From ZC4RG42 sp036676355 (GTDB lineage: Bacteria; Pseudomonadota; Gammaproteobacteria; Burkholderiales; SG8-39), in contig JAKFDA010000041.1 of assembly GCA_036676355.1 (NCBI GenBank), forward strand, positions 1 to 47,354: DNA of 47,354 nt, written 5' to 3'. Below are positions 27,137 to 35,732 of the stretch, piece after piece. Made by a program: the position numbers and the translations under genes. Positions within the stretch are counted from its first letter, which is position 1, and each line of letters starts with the position of its first letter. Below the pieces are notes generated by a model that was not told the origin of the DNA, did no database searches, and saw only the letters and a program-made list of their open reading frames with translations.

Positions 27137-27541
27137 ATGATGAAACGCCGGTTGATCGCGTTGTCCGTCTTGGCTGGTGCGCTTTCCCTTTGCGCGAGCG
27201 CCGTTGGCGCCCAAACACCAGACACGGAGCAAATTTACGGAAGCCAAATGATGACGCAACAGGAGCGCTCCGAGTACCAAACCAGGATGCGCGCGGCGAA
27301 AACCGCCGAGGAGCGTGAGCAAATCCGTCAGCAGCATCACGAAGAAATGCAAGCTCGTGCTAAAGAGCGGGGCATGACCTTGCCCGATGAACCACCGGCA
27401 CGAGGTATGGGCCCGAGCGGTGGCGGTATGGGCCCGGGCGGTGGCGGTATGGGACCGGGCGGTGGCGGTATGGGACCGGGCGGTGGCGGTATGGGCCCGG
27501 GCGGTGACGGAATGGGGCCGGGCGGGCGCATGGGTCGCTGA
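27137..27541 (+). CDS. Exported Met/Gly-rich repeat protein
   Basis: A 134-residue secreted protein. The signal peptide (MMKRRLIALSVLAGALSLCA, then VGAQ) is followed by a charged helical region with QMMTQQERSEYQTRMRAAKT, a pattern common in small periplasmic proteins. A C-terminal tail of six 7-residue repeats GMGPGGG follows. Repeated Met in a flexible tail could bind Cu(I) or Ag(I), but this is inference. AAGGAG at 27125-27130 supports ATG 27137. The tail length may vary between strains because the DNA repeat is nearly perfect. Confidence 0.8.
   Translation: MMKRRLIALSVLAGALSLCASAVGAQTPDTEQIYGSQMMTQQERSEYQTRMRAAKTAEEREQIRQQHHEEMQARAKERGMTLPDEPPARGMGPSGGGMGPGGGGMGPGGGGMGPGGGGMGPGGDGMGPGGRMGR
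27404..27529 (+). repeat. Six 21-bp tandem repeats, coding
   Basis: The unit is GGTATGGGCCCGGGCGGTGGC with few changes, six times in frame, encoding GMGPGGG. The central copies differ by one base or none. Slippage by whole units would keep the frame. Confidence 0.9.
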
Positions 27542-27581
27542 GCGCAGCCCCGCGTTGACCGGCTCTTATAAGTTTGCGCTT

Positions 27582-27748
27582 AGGAAATGTCTGATTAAGT
27601 ACCGAGGATGATCGCGAGTGCGGGACCGCGAAGCGCGGAGCAGGTTCCATCGGTGAAGCCGATGGACGCGACCCCGCAGCGGGCAATCAATCCGTATGCG
27701 AAACGAACTGGCGATCACCTTATCAAACAACCTTAATCGGAGCTTTCT
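27582..27748. mobile_element. MITE-like element, copy 2 (167 bp, inverted)
   Basis: Read on the minus strand it starts GAAAGCTCCGATTAA and ends TTAATCAGACATTTCC, matching both ends of copy 1 at 8911-9041. The interior aligns too, including GATTAAGGTTGTTTGAT and CGCACTCGCGA followed by CATCCTCGG. Copy 2 has about 35 extra internal bases with a hairpin (CCATCGGTGAAGCCGATGG). It fills most of the 310-bp gap before the second usp gene, so that gene's promoter lies within or just after it. Confidence 0.65.
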
Positions 27749-27851
27749 TGGCCCGATCCGCTTCGACCGGAAATGTGGAATGCGAATGATGGATGCCGCA
27801 TATCCCGCGAATTAGAGCGTGCCTGTTCTTGGCAATAAGGAGCGTGAAACC

Positions 27852-28316
27852 ATGTTCACACATATTTTGCTTCCTACCGATGGTTCACAGTTGTCGCGAA
27901 AAGCGGTGGAGGCGGGCATTTCATTCGCGAAAGAGCATGGTTCGCGTGTCACGATCTACCACGCGATGGATCCTTTACCTCGATACCTCTGGGACGAAGG
28001 AGTCGCTCTGCCGAAGGAAGTCATCGAGAGGATGGAGAAGCAGCTGCAGCAAAAGGCACAGGAGTTTGTCACGGAGGCTGCGAAAGCAGCCGAAGCGGCG
28101 GGTATCGAGTTCGACACCGCGATGGATCGACCTTCGACTCCACATCAGGGCATTATCGACGCCGCAAAACGCAACCAATGCGACGCTATATTCATCGGCT
28201 CTCATGGGCGCAGTGGCATGGCGAGCCTCCTCTTGGGCAGCGTGACGCGAAAAGTGCTTTCGTACGCGAACATTCCGGTAACGGTTTATCCCAATGAATT
28301 ACGCCCTGACGCGTAG
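27852..28316 (+). CDS. Universal stress protein, paralogue B
   Basis: A 154-residue ATP-binding Usp: HILLPTDGSQLSRKAVEAGI at the N-terminus and GSHGRSGMASLLLGSV near the C-terminus. AAGGAG at 27837-27842 supports ATG 27852 over the in-frame ATG 27819. Followed after 127 bp by an Hsp20 gene, a layout repeated at 31704-32695 by close paralogues. The nearest upstream element is the MITE-like copy 2. Confidence 0.94.
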   Translation: MFTHILLPTDGSQLSRKAVEAGISFAKEHGSRVTIYHAMDPLPRYLWDEGVALPKEVIERMEKQLQQKAQEFVTEAAKAAEAAGIEFDTAMDRPSTPHQGIIDAAKRNQCDAIFIGSHGRSGMASLLLGSVTRKVLSYANIPVTVYPNELRPDA

Positions 28317-28443
28317 CGACGTCGGCTACCTTCGTCTGGTTTGTCGGCGACGATCCATCGGCTGTCACGCCTTCCACCCTGCTTGATGGAGCAGGCGCAT
28401 TGTCAGCTGTGTCAGATTCGAACTCATTAAGGAGGTCGTCATC

Positions 28444-28884
28444 ATGGCCAACATTTCTCGTTTCAACCCCCTCCTGAGTCGTGCCGAGCCATTCGCCGAT
28501 TCATTTGAAGACCTCGTTCGGCGCATGTGGCGGCCGAGCCGTTTCGAGCTGGAAGGCGCAATGGGCATCAAGGTCGATGTCCAGGAGAGCGAGAAGGCGT
28601 ACACCGTCAAGGCCGAGATGCCCGGCTTGAAGAAAGAAGAAATCAAGGTGCAAGTGGACGGCAATACCGTTTCGATCAGCGCCGAGTCAAAACGCGAAGA
28701 GGAAACGAAAGAGAAAGGGCAAGTGGTTCGCAGCGAACGCTATTACGGTTCCCTCTATCGCAGCTTCTCGCTCGGTCATGACATCGATGAAGGCGCAACG
28801 ACCGCCAAGTACGTGGATGGTGTGCTTGAATTGACGCTGCCCAAGAAAGAGGGAGCGGTAACAAAGCAAATCAGTGTTCAATGA
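28444..28884 (+). CDS. Hsp20-family small heat-shock protein A
   Basis: A 146-residue ATP-independent holdase chaperone. The alpha-crystallin domain spans about residues 38-136: VDVQESEKAYTVKAEMPGLK, VDGNTVSISAESKREEE, RSFSLGHDIDE and VLELTLPKKEG; a short C-terminal QISVQ tail replaces the usual IxI motif. AAGGAGG supports ATG 28444. It differs from the second Hsp20 (32255) at only about 25 of 146 residues by eye, so the pair is a fairly recent duplication. Confidence 0.95.
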   Translation: MANISRFNPLLSRAEPFADSFEDLVRRMWRPSRFELEGAMGIKVDVQESEKAYTVKAEMPGLKKEEIKVQVDGNTVSISAESKREEETKEKGQVVRSERYYGSLYRSFSLGHDIDEGATTAKYVDGVLELTLPKKEGAVTKQISVQ

Positions 28885-28956
28885 CCGGATGGTCGTTGCG
28901 GCGCGGAACGGCGCCTCGCTTCCTTCAAGGCGCGTGAATCCCTGCGGCGCGGGGCC

Positions 28957-29898
28957 ATGAATCCTTCCGAGTCCTCAACGCGCGGACAAGACGGCCCGCA
29001 GGCGCCTGCCATTTTGATCGGCAATGCGCACCCCGAACTCGGCCAGGAGATCGGAACGCTCTGCGACGCCGTGGTCGTTCCTCTCGCGGTGCGGGCGTTT
29101 GCGGACGGTGAGACGACCGTACGGATTGAGGCGGATTTGCGCGGTTCGCACGTATGCATCGTCCAGCCGACTTCCCCTCCGACCAACGTTCACCTGATGG
29201 AGCTTGCGCTGATCGCCGACGCCGCCAAGGGCGCCGGCGCACATACGATCACTGCGCTCGCGCCTTATTTCGGTTACGCGCGTCAGGATGTTCGCCGGAT
29301 TCCCGGCGAACCGCTGTCCGCGCGCCTGGCCGGGCGCATTCTCGCCGCCGCAGGCGTGGACCGGCTTGTCGTTCTGGAACTGCATTCGCCCGCGCTCGAA
29401 AGCGCTTTCAGCATGGCGCTCACCCACGTACAAGCGGACGAGGTCATCGTGCCGGCATTGCGCAAGTGGATGCTGGATGCGCCGGTAGTCGTTTCGCCCG
29501 ATGCGGGAGGAGTTAAGCGCGCACAGCGTTACGCTGCGGCGCTTGGCGCACCCCTGGCGGCAGTAACCAAAGCACGGCCGCGTGCCGATACGGCACAAGC
29601 GATTCAGCTACTGGGCGCGGTGAAGGACCGAACCTGCCTCATCGTGGATGACATGGCCAGCACGGGCGGCACCATCGAAAGCGCCACCCGCGCCTTGCTG
29701 GCTGCCGGTGCGCGAGAAGTCCACGCCGTGTTCATCCATGCGATCATGGCGCCCGGCGCGTTGCAACGGCTGAGCAATGCCGGCGTCACCCGCATCATGA
29801 CCACCAATAGCGTCGCAATGGCGCAGAACGATCGCGTCGAAGTGATTTCGGTCGCTCCGATTCTCGCCCGTGCGCTGCAACGACATGCTTGCTCGTAG
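28957..29898 (+). CDS. Accessory ribose-phosphate pyrophosphokinase
   Basis: A 313-residue PRPP synthetase homologue making PRPP from ribose 5-phosphate and ATP. It has FADGETTVRI (flag region), YFGYARQDVRRIPGEPLSAR, LELHSPALESAF with the catalytic-type His, the flexible loop KARPRAD, and the PRPP loop LIVDDMASTGGTI. It diverges from housekeeping Prs (for example LHSPALESAF where Prs has LHAxQIQGFF), so it is probably a second, stress-linked copy. It follows hsp20 by 72 bp without a visible terminator, suggesting cotranscription. Confidence 0.88.
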   Translation: MNPSESSTRGQDGPQAPAILIGNAHPELGQEIGTLCDAVVVPLAVRAFADGETTVRIEADLRGSHVCIVQPTSPPTNVHLMELALIADAAKGAGAHTITALAPYFGYARQDVRRIPGEPLSARLAGRILAAAGVDRLVVLELHSPALESAFSMALTHVQADEVIVPALRKWMLDAPVVVSPDAGGVKRAQRYAAALGAPLAAVTKARPRADTAQAIQLLGAVKDRTCLIVDDMASTGGTIESATRALLAAGAREVHAVFIHAIMAPGALQRLSNAGVTRIMTTNSVAMAQNDRVEVISVAPILARALQRHACS

Positions 29899-29963
29899 CG
29901 CGATCTGAGGCAATAGTCGTCTGGACTCGCGCCCTCATGGCCGCGCTTAACGCCGGGTGGCCC

Positions 29964-30812
29964 ATGCAGATCATTCGCATGCAGATTTTCCGTCGCCTGC
30001 TGGTGATTTTTATTTCAATGATCGCTGCTTCCGAATCGCCCGCCAACGACCCAGGTACGCTGGAAGAGAGCGTTTGCGGTTCCGTTCGTGAGCCATTCGC
30101 CTTCTGGCTTTGGAGCCGTGCGGCCGGCAAACCCAATCCGGAAATCACCAGCAGCGCCTCAAATGCCGTTCCGACCGAATACAGAACCAGGGACGGCCGT
30201 CTCTTGAAGGGTTACAAGCTGGCCAGCACAGCCGCCGGCGGGACTGTAGTCGGCGCTGTATTGGTCGCTCAGGGCAATGCAATGTTGGCCGATCAACTGA
30301 TCCCGGATCTGACCCCGTTTGCACAGATCGGCATCGAGGTCTACATCTTCGACTATCGCGGCTACGGGAATTCGGAAGGAAAGCCCCGGCTCAAGGCCAT
30401 CGTGAGCGATTATCGCGAACTCTTCGATCACGTCGGCGCAATCACTCAGGGCAGACGTTTTCTGTACGGCATTTCGTTCGGCGGCATCGTATTGTTGAAC
30501 GTCATCGGATCAGGCATCGAGTTCGATCGAGCCGTGATCGATTCGACGCCGGGCCACGTATCCGACCTGGGATGCCCGCAGAGGTACGACCCGGCGGCCA
30601 ATTTTCCCCGAGACGCATCCGGCCTGCTGGTCGTCGCCGGCGGACAGGACACGGTTGTTCCGCTGAAGGTTTCTCGAGCGCTCATCGAACTGGCGAAGGC
30701 TCGTGGCGGCCGCGCCGAGGTGCGGGCTGAATATGCGCACCCGTTCATGGACGCGGATATTCGCGTGCACCGTAATCGCCTCGAATTGATCCGGTCGTTC
30801 TTGGCCGGGTAG
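29964..30812 (+). CDS. Exported alpha/beta hydrolase
   Basis: A 282-residue serine hydrolase with an N-terminal hydrophobic signal (RLLVIFISMIAASESPA). The core shows AVLVAQGNAM, a FDYRGYGNSEGK strand-turn, the nucleophile elbow GISFGG, and late GGQDTVVPL and YAHPFMD supplying likely acid and His. Substrate unknown; lipid or ester hydrolysis is a guess. The start is uncertain: the frame is open to 29889 (10-bp overlap with the PRPP gene), ATG 29964 has GGGTGG nearby, and ATG 29979 is also possible. Confidence 0.75.
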   Translation: MQIIRMQIFRRLLVIFISMIAASESPANDPGTLEESVCGSVREPFAFWLWSRAAGKPNPEITSSASNAVPTEYRTRDGRLLKGYKLASTAAGGTVVGAVLVAQGNAMLADQLIPDLTPFAQIGIEVYIFDYRGYGNSEGKPRLKAIVSDYRELFDHVGAITQGRRFLYGISFGGIVLLNVIGSGIEFDRAVIDSTPGHVSDLGCPQRYDPAANFPRDASGLLVVAGGQDTVVPLKVSRALIELAKARGGRAEVRAEYAHPFMDADIRVHRNRLELIRSFLAG

Positions 30813-30939
30813 CGTCGAGATGTCCGCGACATCGCCGATGACCGCAGCACTCCGGAACGGGTCATCACGCTATCGGACAAACCGCCCGCGTCAGAGCCTA
30901 CAGTGCGCGGCATGGCACTTTGTTAACTCCTCGCCGGCT

Positions 30940-30980
30940 TTGACCGATGTCAAGCCAGGGCACTAAGGATCGACTATTTT
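30940..30980 (+). promoter_or_regulatory. FNR/CRP-type box and -10 before the phosphoribosyltransferase
   Basis: TTGACCGATGTCAA (30940-30953) is a fully symmetric TTGAC-N4-GTCAA site. TATTTT at 30975-30980 lies 22 bp after it, so the box centre is about 41 bp from the expected transcription start, the class II activator position. The leader to GTG 31012 would be about 25 nt. Confidence 0.72.
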
Positions 30981-31011
30981 GAATATGTAATCTGAAGCGC
31001 GAGGATTGAAC

Positions 31012-31638
31012 GTGCTTTACCGCGATCGTATTGAAGGTGCGCATGCGCTGGCCGACGCACTTATCTCCTACAAGGGAACAAACGCGCTGATCCTGGCGAT
31101 CCCGCGCGGCGCCGTTCCCATGGGGAAAGTCATCGCCGAACGTCTCGACGGTGAACTCGATGTGGTGCTCGTCAAGAAACTGCGTGCGCCCGGTAATCCC
31201 GAGTTCGCCATCGGGGCTATCGACGAAAGCGGTTGGATATACCTGTCGCCGTATGCCGAACGTGCGGGCGCGGATGCGGACTACCTCGCTCGCGAGCGTG
31301 CATTCCAGCTCCAGACCCTGATCGCGCGGCGCGCCGGTTACACCCCGGGTCGTCCGCCCATCAGTCCGGAGAATCGGGTTGCCATTGTCATCGACGACGG
31401 CCTTGCGACCGGCGCGACGATGATCGCCGCGTTGCACGCAGTGCGCAGCAAGGCGCCCAGCAAACTGATATGCGCAGTGCCGGTGGCGGCGCCGGACAGC
31501 CTGGAACGGGTTCGTCCGTATGCCGACGAGGTGGTGTGCCTGCATGCACCGGCATCCTTCTATGCCGTGGGGCAGTTCTACAGCAGCTTTCCGCAGGTCG
31601 AGGACGAAGAGGTCATCGAATGTCTGCGCGGCATGTAA
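31012..31638 (+). CDS. Phosphoribosyltransferase-family protein
   Basis: A 208-residue type I PRTase-fold protein. The PRPP-binding loop is AIVIDDGLATGATM; upstream are IPRGAVPMGKVIAERLDGEL and DVVLVKKLRAPGNPEFAIGA, as in the group often fused to a dienelactone-hydrolase-like domain. It may transfer or salvage a nucleobase with PRPP; its base is unknown. GTG 31012 has GAGG at 31001-31004; TTG 31006 is an alternative. A hydrolase of the fused type is encoded separately at 36932. An FNR-type promoter lies just upstream. Confidence 0.9.
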   Translation: MLYRDRIEGAHALADALISYKGTNALILAIPRGAVPMGKVIAERLDGELDVVLVKKLRAPGNPEFAIGAIDESGWIYLSPYAERAGADADYLARERAFQLQTLIARRAGYTPGRPPISPENRVAIVIDDGLATGATMIAALHAVRSKAPSKLICAVPVAAPDSLERVRPYADEVVCLHAPASFYAVGQFYSSFPQVEDEEVIECLRGM

Positions 31639-31703
31639 GCGTAACGGCCGATCCAACCGCGCACCATGCAACGGTGAGGCCATCCGATCAGGAGAAATAA
31701 TTC

Positions 31704-32168
31704 ATGTTCAACCATATTCTGCTTCCGACAGACGGCTCCGCCGTATCACAAAGGGCGGTTGACGCCGGCATCGCTTTCGCCAGGGAGCACGGCGCGCGTG
31801 TGACGATCTGCCATTCGATGGAACCTTTGCCGCGGCAGTTGTCGAGTGCGGGTGCTGTACTTCCTCCTGAACTGGTCAGCAACGTTGAGAAGCAGACGCG
31901 CCTGGACGCCGAGCAACTTCTAGCCGCGGCGGCGGAGCCGGCCAGAGCCGCCGGCGTGCAGTGCGATACCCTTATCGAGTCGGCCGATGCGCCGCATAAA
32001 GGCATACTCGACGCCGCCCGGCGCAATCAGTGCGATGCGATCTTCATGGGCTCACACGGCAGGAGCGGGATCGCCGGCCTGTTACTGGGCAGCGTTGCGC
32101 GCAAAGTCGTTTCGTATGCGCATGTGCCGGTCACGATATTCCGCGATCAAGGCGCCTCCAGCACATGA
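31704..32168 (+). CDS. Universal stress protein, paralogue C
   Basis: A 154-residue ATP-binding Usp: HILLPTDGSAVSQRAVDAGI, RNQCDAIFMGSHGRSGIAG, LLLGSV. AGGAGA at 31690-31695 supports ATG 31704. It follows the PRTase by 65 bp, so it is probably in the same FNR-controlled transcript, and it precedes the second Hsp20 by 86 bp. Closest in the window to paralogue B. Confidence 0.94.
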   Translation: MFNHILLPTDGSAVSQRAVDAGIAFAREHGARVTICHSMEPLPRQLSSAGAVLPPELVSNVEKQTRLDAEQLLAAAAEPARAAGVQCDTLIESADAPHKGILDAARRNQCDAIFMGSHGRSGIAGLLLGSVARKVVSYAHVPVTIFRDQGASST

Positions 32169-32254
32169 CAACATGTCTGCCGTGCTCGCGGCGCTTTCCC
32201 TAAGCAGGTGCACCTGCATCTGCGCCCTCGCTGTATCGCAAAGGAGCGATCATC

Positions 32255-32695
32255 ATGGCAAACATCTCCCGTTTCAATCCGTTCCCAAGTCGCATCCAAC
32301 CAGTTGCCGATTCTTTTGAGGACATGCTGCGCAGCATGTGGCGCCCGAGCCGCTTCGAGCTCGAAGGAGCGATGGACATCAAGCTCGATGTGCAGGAGAG
32401 CGACAACGCCTACATCGTCAAGGCCGAGATGCCGGGTTTGAAGAAAGAAGACATCAAGATCCAGGTCGACGGCAATACGGTCTCGATCAGCGCGGAATCG
32501 AAGCGTGAAGAGGAGACGAAGGAGAAAGGGCAGGTCGTGCGCAGCGAGCGCTATTATGGCGCGCTCTATCGTAGCTTCTCGCTCGATCACGACATTGATG
32601 AAGCCGGAGCCATGGCAACGTACCGGGACGGCGTGCTTGAATTAACGCTACCCAAAAAGGAAGGGGCAGCGGCCAAGCAGATCAGCGTTCAGTAA
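32255..32695 (+). CDS. Hsp20-family small heat-shock protein B
   Basis: A 146-residue alpha-crystallin-domain chaperone, near-copy of the one at 28444: same length, same start MANISRFNP, same end QISVQ, with identical NTVSISAESKREEETKEKG. Changes cluster in the first 27 residues and around residues 113-121. AAAGGAG supports ATG 32255. Last gene of the PRTase-usp-hsp20 run, closed by a hairpin terminator. Confidence 0.95.
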   Translation: MANISRFNPFPSRIQPVADSFEDMLRSMWRPSRFELEGAMDIKLDVQESDNAYIVKAEMPGLKKEDIKIQVDGNTVSISAESKREEETKEKGQVVRSERYYGALYRSFSLDHDIDEAGAMATYRDGVLELTLPKKEGAAAKQISVQ

Positions 32696-32700
32696 ATGTA

Positions 32701-32729
32701 CAAAGCGGCGCTGCGAAGGCGCCGTTTTG
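32701..32729 (+). terminator. Terminator after the second Hsp20 gene
   Basis: CAAAGCGGCGC (32701-32711) pairs with GCGCCGTTTTG (32719-32729) with one G-T pair, and the descending arm carries four T. It starts 6 bp after the hsp20 stop codon. Confidence 0.65.
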
Positions 32730-32813
32730 CGATGGCACTGTAGGTGACAGCGGACAAACGCTTCAGGTGTCGCGCCCGGTCGGGCCTCAGCTTCGCCGCC
32801 GACCGGAGTCGAT

Positions 32814-32951
32814 ATGAACGAAATCCAACTTAGGGTAGAAACCGACACCGCCGCGGCCAACTCGTCCGCACGGCAGTCGCACATTCTGCGGCAGCCGGCA
32901 CACCGATCGGCATCCATAACATTCGGACGCGACGCATTAAGCCTACGGTGA
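32814..32951 (+). CDS. Possible 45-residue protein in a 437-bp gap
   Basis: ATG 32814, with GGAG 5 bp upstream, opens 45 codons beginning MNEIQLRVETDTAAANSSAR and ending ITFGRDALSLR. No family recognised, no signal, no membrane segment. It could be a small gene or chance. The rest of the gap (32730-33132), between the terminator and the convergent capA-type gene, shows no other credible gene or clear regulatory motif. Confidence 0.22.
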   Translation: MNEIQLRVETDTAAANSSARQSHILRQPAHRSASITFGRDALSLR

Positions 32952-33132
32952 ACGCCCTTTCGTTATCGGCTTTTGAAATCGTGAAACGTGCCATCAAGCA
33001 TGTGCTACTGGGCTTGGTGTGCTTACAGCGGCGAGCGGCGGAGAACGTGCATAGCGCGCTGTCCTAGTGTGAGGAAAGACTTGCACGCGTGATGTCTTAA
33101 TCGGGCAACGAACGTTAGACCTCAGGAGCCGG

Positions 33133-34254
33133 TCAATGCCACCGGAGGGCGAGGGTCTCGCCCGACATATGGTCCGCCGCGGTGTTGAGGACATGACCCT
33201 CGCGGTTGAGCATCGCGTGTAGTGATTGCGCTTCGGATCGGGAGGCGCGCTCCAGGTGAAATTTGCGTATCCGCAGCGGCGTCATGTGCATTTGCGTCAA
33301 CTGACCCGATGCGACGTCGATCACAGGAAAGTACATCAGCGTCAGATCGGATCGCATGTCGCCATCGCCGATGTGATTAAGGTCGATGCCCTCGTAGTCG
33401 TTCAGGAAATCACCGCAGCTGTACAGAATCAGCTTGCCTCGATAAACCTCGATGCCGATTGGATGATGCGAGGAATGGCCGTGCACAATGTCGACCGCCG
33501 CATCGTCGATCAGGTGGTGCGCGAAGCTGCGCTGCGCATCGGTAATACGGTAACCCCAGTTCGGCCCCCAATGAAGCGACACGATTACGATGTCGCCCTT
33601 CTTCTTCGCTACCTTGATCTGGGCGGCGATGGCGCGAGCAGCTTCGTCGGACAGCGCGTGCAGAAAACTTACACCGGCTCGCCCGGCGCGCGCCGCCCAT
33701 CCCGCCGGCACGCCGGCACTTTCTAAGCCGAACCCATAGACAAGCACGCGCGCATCGCGTGCCAACTCGATCGTCGCGGGAGCCTGCGCGGCTTGCGCGT
33801 CGTGACCGGCGCCCGCCGTGCGCAATCCGGCGAGATGCAAGGTGCCTAGCGTCTCCAGCAATCCGCCGTAGCCCCAGTCGAGCACATGGTTGTTGGCGAG
33901 CGCACAGCAGTCGATCTTCGCCATGGTGAGGCAGGGGATGTTCGCCGGATGCATGCGGTAATGGATGCCTTTGCCGGGCCAGGGCTCTTCCGCGGTGGTG
34001 ATTGCAGTTTCGAGATTGACAATGCGTGCATCCGGCTTGATGCGGTCGAAGATTGTCAGCGCATCGCCCCAGATGTAATCGAAGCCGACAGGGTAGTTGA
34101 TGGCACCCGACCGGTGTTCCGCGAGATGGACGTAGCCGAGCGCGGTGCGCATGTACTGCTCGTAGAGACTGGGCTCGCAAGGATGGGGCAGGATCTGATC
34201 GATCCCCCGACCAGTCATCACGTCACCGCACAGAAAAAGCGTTAGGGTGCGCAT
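33133..34254 (-). CDS. CapA-family metallophosphatase-like protein
   Basis: A 373-residue protein of the CapA/PgsA family with a calcineurin-like metal site. Motifs: LFLCGDVMTGRGIDQ, VNLETAITT, CALANNHVLDWGYGGL, IVSLHWGPNWGY and VDIVHGHSSHHPIGIEVYRG. Classical members help make poly-gamma-glutamate capsule, but this one has no N-terminal anchor and sits behind rtcB, so an RNA- or phosphate-related role is possible (inference). ATG 34254 (MRTLTLFLCGD) is chosen; the open frame to 34302 would overlap the rtcB stop. Third gene of the archease-rtcB-capA operon. Confidence 0.88.
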   Translation of the reverse strand: MRTLTLFLCGDVMTGRGIDQILPHPCEPSLYEQYMRTALGYVHLAEHRSGAINYPVGFDYIWGDALTIFDRIKPDARIVNLETAITTAEEPWPGKGIHYRMHPANIPCLTMAKIDCCALANNHVLDWGYGGLLETLGTLHLAGLRTAGAGHDAQAAQAPATIELARDARVLVYGFGLESAGVPAGWAARAGRAGVSFLHALSDEAARAIAAQIKVAKKKGDIVIVSLHWGPNWGYRITDAQRSFAHHLIDDAAVDIVHGHSSHHPIGIEVYRGKLILYSCGDFLNDYEGIDLNHIGDGDMRSDLTLMYFPVIDVASGQLTQMHMTPLRIRKFHLERASRSEAQSLHAMLNREGHVLNTAADHMSGETLALRWH

Positions 34255-34298
34255 GGCGGTGATTTTTACGCCCGGGCCATTCGATCGCACCCGGCGCT

Positions 34299-35729
34299 TC
34301 AACCTTTGATGCAGATGAGCGGTTCGAGACGCGCGACTTTGCGCGCCAGGCTCGCGGCATCCGCGGCGTCTACGACAGCGGACACGTCTTTGTATGCGTC
34401 CGGTGCTTCTTCGGCGATGCCCCGCATCGAAGCGCTGCGCACCAGGATCCCACGCGCTTCAAGGTCGTTCACAATCTGACGACCGCGCCAAGTGCGCAAC
34501 GCCTGATGGCGGCTCATCGCGCGCCCGGCGCCGTGACAGGCCGACGAAAAGGCGCGCTCTTCCGAGTGCTTGGTGCCGGCCAGTACGTAAGACCCGGTAC
34601 CCATCGATCCGCCGATCAGCACCGGTTGTCCTGCGCGTCGCAATGGTTCCGGAATGTCGGGATGGCCCGGTCCGTAGGCGCGCGTCGCGCCCTTGCGATG
34701 AACGTAAAGTTTGCGCCGCTGATTTTTGACAACATGCTCTTCGACCTTGCAGGTGTTGTGCGAAACATCGTAAAGCAGGGGCAGGCGCGCCTGCGGCAGC
34801 ACGCGTCCAAACAGACGCCGCGTCAGCGCCGTGAGGATTTGCCGATTCGCCAAAGCGCAATTTATCGCCGCCCGCATTGCGCCGAGGTAGTCGCGCCCCA
34901 ATGACGAATTGATCGGCGCGCACGCGAGCTCGCGGTCGGGGAGGACGATGCCGGACGACGGGGCCGCGACAGCCATGCGCTGCAGAAAATCGGTGCCGAT
35001 CTGATGGCCGAGGCCGCGCGATCCGCAATGAATCATGACGACGATGTCGCCGCGTTTCAGCCCGAAGATTTCGGCGATGCCGGCGTTGTAGATCGCCGTG
35101 ACTTCCTGGACCTCGAGATAGTGATTGCCGCTGCCGAGCGTGCCCATTTCGTCACGCTGGCGTTTTTTGGCATGCTCGGATACCTGTTCCGGCCGCGCGC
35201 CCGACATACAGCCGTGTTCTTCAATGCGTTCAAGATCGGCGGGCTCCCCCCAGCCTTGTTCCACGGCCCATGTGGCCCCGCCGGTCAGCATCGCCTCCGT
35301 CTGCGCCGCGTTCAGGCGGATGGCGCCGGTGCTGCCGACGCCGGCCGGAATGCCAAAGTAGAGCGCCTCTGCGAGTTCACGCTGCACGGCCTCGATGTCC
35401 GGGCGCTTGAGACCGGTGTGCAGACACCGCACCCCGCATGAGATATCGAAGCCGACACCACCGGCGGACACCACGCCACCCTGGTCCGGGTCGAAGGCTG
35501 CCACGCCACCGATGGGAAAACCGTAACCCCAATGCGCATCGGGCATGGCGTAGGACGCGTTGACGATGCCGGGCAACACCGCCACGTTGGACACCTGCTC
35601 GTACACCTTCTCGTCCATTTGACGCATCAAAGCTTCGCTGGCGTAGATCTTCGCCGGCACACGCATCGCGCCGTGGAGCGGAATCTGCCATTCATAAGGG
35701 GACAACTGTTCGAACAGATCGAGATTCAT
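34299..35729 (-). CDS. rtcB: RNA-splicing ligase RtcB
   Basis: A 476-residue GTP-dependent ligase joining RNA 2',3'-cyclic phosphate or 3'-phosphate ends to 5'-OH ends. Visible: GVGFDISCGVRCLHTGLKR with the metal Cys, LGSGNHYLEVQEV, VMIHCGSRGLGHQIG, YDVSHNTCKVEEH and the guanylation His in SACHGAGRAMSR (about residue 399). It is longer than E. coli RtcB and closer to the archease-dependent type. It starts 3 bp after the archease gene, so the two are translated together. RtcB-archease pairs repair tRNA or rRNA cut by stress nucleases. Confidence 0.96.
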   Translation of the reverse strand: MNLDLFEQLSPYEWQIPLHGAMRVPAKIYASEALMRQMDEKVYEQVSNVAVLPGIVNASYAMPDAHWGYGFPIGGVAAFDPDQGGVVSAGGVGFDISCGVRCLHTGLKRPDIEAVQRELAEALYFGIPAGVGSTGAIRLNAAQTEAMLTGGATWAVEQGWGEPADLERIEEHGCMSGARPEQVSEHAKKRQRDEMGTLGSGNHYLEVQEVTAIYNAGIAEIFGLKRGDIVVMIHCGSRGLGHQIGTDFLQRMAVAAPSSGIVLPDRELACAPINSSLGRDYLGAMRAAINCALANRQILTALTRRLFGRVLPQARLPLLYDVSHNTCKVEEHVVKNQRRKLYVHRKGATRAYGPGHPDIPEPLRRAGQPVLIGGSMGTGSYVLAGTKHSEERAFSSACHGAGRAMSRHQALRTWRGRQIVNDLEARGILVRSASMRGIAEEAPDAYKDVSAVVDAADAASLARKVARLEPLICIKG

Positions 35730-35732
35730 GGT

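Noticed and set aside
27404..27529. CRISPR-like array
   Set aside because: The 21-bp units are directly adjacent without spacers and encode an in-frame peptide repeat.
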